DNA of 64,000 nt from the NCBI GenBank assembly GCA_963734395.1, contig CAVTGY010000002.1:620001-684000 (forward strand), in the 5' to 3' direction. This DNA comes from Bog-756 sp963734395 (lineage in GTDB: Bacteria; Actinomycetota; Acidimicrobiia; Acidimicrobiales; RAAP-2). The first letter of the stretch is position 1. Each line of letters begins with the position of its first letter. The notes under the pieces were generated by a model that worked only from the letters and a program-made list of their open reading frames with translations, did no database searches and was not told the DNA's origin. Both the position numbers and the translations under genes were made by a program. Below are positions 61,188 to 64,000 of the stretch, piece by piece.

Positions 61188-63647
61188 GTGGCAGATTCCG
61201 GGGCACTGTCGACGGACGGCAGTGACATCCATGCCTGCTCAATCGTAGCCCGCAACTACTTGCCCCAGGCCCGGGTACTGGCCTCGAGTTGGGCTCGATT
61301 CCATCCGGAGGCTCCGCTCGAGTTGCTCATCCTGGACGATGTCGAAGGGGACAGTCGATGACGACGCGGAGCCGTTTGTGGTGGTCCGGCCTGAGGATCT
61401 GCCCATCGATGCCGATGGTGTGGCAGGAGATGGCGTTCATCTACGAACTGATGGAGTTGGCGACTGCCATCAAGCCCCAATTGCTCCAGCTTCTGCGTCA
61501 GCGCCATGCTGGGTCGGTCGCCTACATTGATCCAGACATTGAGATCTTTGGACCGTTTGGACCAAGCGGCCGCCCTTGCTGCCGACTACGACATCGTACT
61601 GACCCCCCACATGCTCGAACCGATGTTCGACGACGGCCGACCTCCGTCTGAACACGAGATTCTGGCATTCGGGTGTGTACAACCTGGGATTCATCTGCGT
61701 CGGTGAAGGCAGCGACCACTTCCTCGACTGGTGGGCCCAGCGGCTCAGATACCACGCCGTTGTTGACCCCGGACGCGCTCTGTTCACCGATCAGCGATGG
61801 GTCGATTTCGTTCCCGCATACTTCGATTTCGTCGCGTTACGCAATCCTGCCTACAACGTGGCTTACTGGAACCTGCCCGAGCGCACCCTTCACGCAAGAG
61901 GACGGACGCTGGTTCGTGGGCGAGGAACCCCTCGTCTTCTTCCACTTCAGCGGCTACGACCCCGATCGTCCTTGGGCGGTCAGCAAGCACCTCGGACCCG
62001 ATCCACGTGTCCTGTTCAGCGAGCGACCGGACGTGTTCGCGCTTTGCCAGTCCTACGGCGAGCAGCTGCGAGCGGCAGGATTCGAGGCAGAAACCTCCGA
62101 GTACGCCTACAATCGACTTCCCACGGGTGCAAGAGTCAACACCCGTATGCGCCGACTCTACCGCATCGGCGCTGCTTCGACCTGTCAGCTTCGACGACCC
62201 ACCGCCACCGATGCCGTTCACCGAGGAGGGCGCCGGCCGGGTCCTCGATTGGCTGAACAGCTCCGTCAGCGCTGTTCGCCGGCCCGGCTCCGCAAAGCCG
62301 TTACCTCGAAGCGATCTGGCAGCAGCGAGATGACCTGAAGTTGGCGTTTCCCCACCTCCACGGCAAGGACTCGGACAACTTCGCAGAATGGCTGCAGACC
62401 CGGGGTCGCATCGAGGATGACATCCCACCGGAGATGTTGCCGTCTGCTCGACCGATCAGCGCTCATCCCTGGGCGGAGCCCGGACGGCCTCCGACCGGGG
62501 ATCACCGTCGCCGGCTACCTCCGGGCCGAGTTGGGTATGGGCGAAGCAGCACGGTCAGCGTTGACTGCCGTGGAGGCCACAGGGATCGAGCACGCCTCTG
62601 TTGTCGTGACCCGAACCTACAGCCGCCAGGACCACCCTCACGACCGGCCCGACGGCCCGTACGACCTCGATACGGCGATCGTGGTGGTCAACGCCGACCA
62701 GGTGCAGATGTTCCAGGGCGCGGTCGGTGCTGGCTTCTTCGCCGGTCGGAAGACGGTTGGACTTGTGGGCGTGGGAACTCGAAGAGTTCCCCGAGGAGAT
62801 GCTGTCGTCGGCGTCGTTGTTCGACGAGATCTGGGCCATAAGCCAGTTCTCGGCGGCCTCGCTGAGGGAGCGGATCGACAAGCCGGTCCACGTCTTCCCG
62901 CTCGCCGTCGTCCCTCCCAAGTCGTCCCATGATTTCGTGCTGGTTGCGGATTCCGAGCAGTTCGTCTTCCTGTTCATGTTCGATTACCTCAGTGTGTTCG
63001 AGCGCAAGAACCCGCTGGCGGTGATCGAGGCCTTCTCGACGGCGTTCTCTCCCGGTGAAGGCCCGGTGCTGGTCATCAAGTCGGTGAACGGCGACTTGAA
63101 GCCGCTGGACCGCGAACGAGTTCGGCTGGCTGCAGCCGATCGACCCGACGTCGTGTTCATCGACGACTACGTCACCAACAGCGAGCGAAATGCATTGATG
63201 GCGCGGGCGGACGCCTATGTGTCTCTGCACCGTTCCGAAGGATTTGGCTTGACCATGGCGGAGGCGATGATCGTCGGCAAGCCGGTCATCGCCACCGGCT
63301 ACTCGGGGAATCTCGACTTCATGACCGAGGAAAACAGCTTCCTTGTTCCCTACAAGGTGGGTGCGGTTCCCACGGGCTGTGACCCGTATCCTCCGGGAAC
63401 ACCGTGGGCAGAGCCGGATGTCGACGCCGCTGCCCGGCTGATGCGTCAGGTTGTCGACGAACCTGATGTGGCCGCCCGCAAGGCGGCCATTGCCATCGCC
63501 GATATCACCCGCACCCACGGGTTACCGGTGGCCGCCACCTTCGTACGGGAGCGATTCGACGCGCTGGAGGCAGCGGCCCGCCAACCCGAGCGTTGCTCCC
63601 GTGATCGAACCCAGCCCCCAGCCGGACACCCGGCACTGGCGCCCTGA
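61188..63647 (+). CDS. Large two-part glycosyltransferase (GT-A-like + GT4)
   Basis: GTG at 61188 after AAAGAGG. N-terminal part: DIHACSIVARNYLPQARVLA, PLELLILDDVEGDSR, WQEMAFIYELMELATAIKPQ, SVAYIDPDIEIFGPLD with a DxD-like site, DIVLTPHMLEPMFDDGRPPS, GVYNLGFICVGEGSDHFLDW, FTDQRWVDFVPAYFDFVALR and LVFFHFSGYDPDRPWAVSKH, the pattern of a GT8-like family often fused to GT4. C-terminal GT4: GITVAGYLRAELGMGEAARS, LWAWELEEFPEEMLSSASLF, FVFLFMFDYLSVFERKNPLA, YVSLHRSEGFGLTMAEAMIV with E-x7-E, then KPVIATGYSGNLDFMTEENS. About ten breaks. 820 residues. Stop at 63647 is approximate; 63648-63820 holds no recognised gene. Confidence 0.8.
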
Positions 63648-63808
63648 CGGTGATCCAGCTTCGGCGGATGATCGGCGCGGCGTCGAGGAAGGTGGCCCGG
63701 AACCTGGGAGTCCGCCGGATTCCCGGCTAGGCTCTGCAGCCGTGATTGCCGCACTCACCTGGTGGTTCGCCGCACGTCGCCGCGTCTGACCGAGCGGATC
63801 CAAGGGGC

Positions 63809-63814
63809 TAGATT
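63809..63814 (+). promoter_or_regulatory. -10 box for a leaderless transcript
   Basis: TAGATT ends 6 bases before the ATG at 63821, so transcription would begin on the ATG; no binding site is seen. Confidence 0.45.
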
Positions 63815-63820
63815 ACCTGC

Positions 63821-64000
63821 ATGGGGGCAGTAGTGACTCTACCGACGGCCGAGCCTGCCCCAACTCCACTGGAGCAGCCGGCACCCCGACGGTCCCACTC
63901 ACCCGACCGGCGGCGGTTCACCATCGCGGTGGTCATCGGGCTGGTGGTGGTCATCATCCCCTATCTGTGGGTCCTGTGGGATCTGTGGAACCCCGGGCCG
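63821..64000 (+). CDS. Membrane protein, N-terminal part (runs off the window)
   Basis: ATG at 63821. MGAVVTLPTAEPAPTPLEQP is a Pro-rich cytosolic start, then basic RRSHSPDRRRF and a membrane helix FTIAVVIGLVVVIIPYLWVL. 60 residues seen. Many glycan membrane enzymes (integral glycosyltransferases, ligases) begin like this, and the gene follows directly after the giant glycosyltransferases, but too little is visible to name it. Confidence 0.6.
   Translation, partial: MGAVVTLPTAEPAPTPLEQPAPRRSHSPDRRRFTIAVVIGLVVVIIPYLWVLWDLWNPGP

Noticed and set aside
1..64000. Programmed frameshifting as a genome-wide mechanism
   Set aside because: Breaks show no shared slippery motif, fall in essential genes many times each, and both gains and losses occur; sequencing error explains them better.
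1..64000. CRISPR array, insertion sequence or prophage
   Set aside because: No regularly spaced repeats, transposase, integrase or phage structural motif was seen.

Overview
High-GC DNA with GTG and TTG starts, ATGA/GTGA gene overlaps, TAnnnT -10 boxes (some directly before a start codon), PASTA-kinase and GatCAB genes, and a very large glycan locus. This points to an actinobacterium; I lean to the Acidimicrobiia group from overall gene style, which is an inference. No rRNA, tRNA, CRISPR, insertion sequence or phage gene was seen. Almost every gene carries single-base frame breaks, roughly one per 0.3-1 kb of coding DNA, while residues on both sides stay conserved. I read these as sequencing or assembly errors, give each gene one span joined across its breaks, and treat exact ends as approximate where stated.

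Region 1 (1-6.6 kb, plus strand): the end of an acyl-CoA synthetase, an aldehyde dehydrogenase, then a tight run of cysteine desulfurase, mnmA and ligA (sulfur supply to tRNA thiolation, and NAD+ DNA ligase). Region 2 (6.6-9.0 kb): two consecutive secreted-protein genes, each with the same promoter, the same roughly 210-230 nt leader and the same terminator hairpin; this is the most unusual small-scale signal in the window. Region 3 (9.1-24 kb): a PASTA Ser/Thr kinase, an orphan adenine DNA methylase, an SDR dehydrogenase, an MFS exporter, an SCP2 protein, a methyltransferase, an esterase, gatCAB, a minus-strand GH43-like protein, a CDF metal exporter and a YdcF-like protein.

Region 4 (24-64 kb, running off the end): a surface-polysaccharide locus. 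It holds nucleotide-sugar enzymes (4-epimerase, 6-dehydrogenase, 4,6-dehydratase-type CapD protein), a Wzz/BY-kinase-like protein whose ATP motifs are lost, a polytopic membrane protein that may be a polymerase, a Wzm/Wzt-type ABC exporter, about ten glycosyltransferases including very large multi-domain ones, a glutamine-dependent asparagine-synthase-type amidotransferase, a polysaccharide deacetylase, three methyltransferases, an FkbH-like protein and four sulfotransferases. The simplest reading is synthesis, decoration (sulfation, methylation, amidation, deacetylation) and ABC export of a complex, probably sulfated, glycan. A LuxR-type regulator and a GGDEF-like protein that has lost its signature lie at the left edge of this locus and may regulate it.
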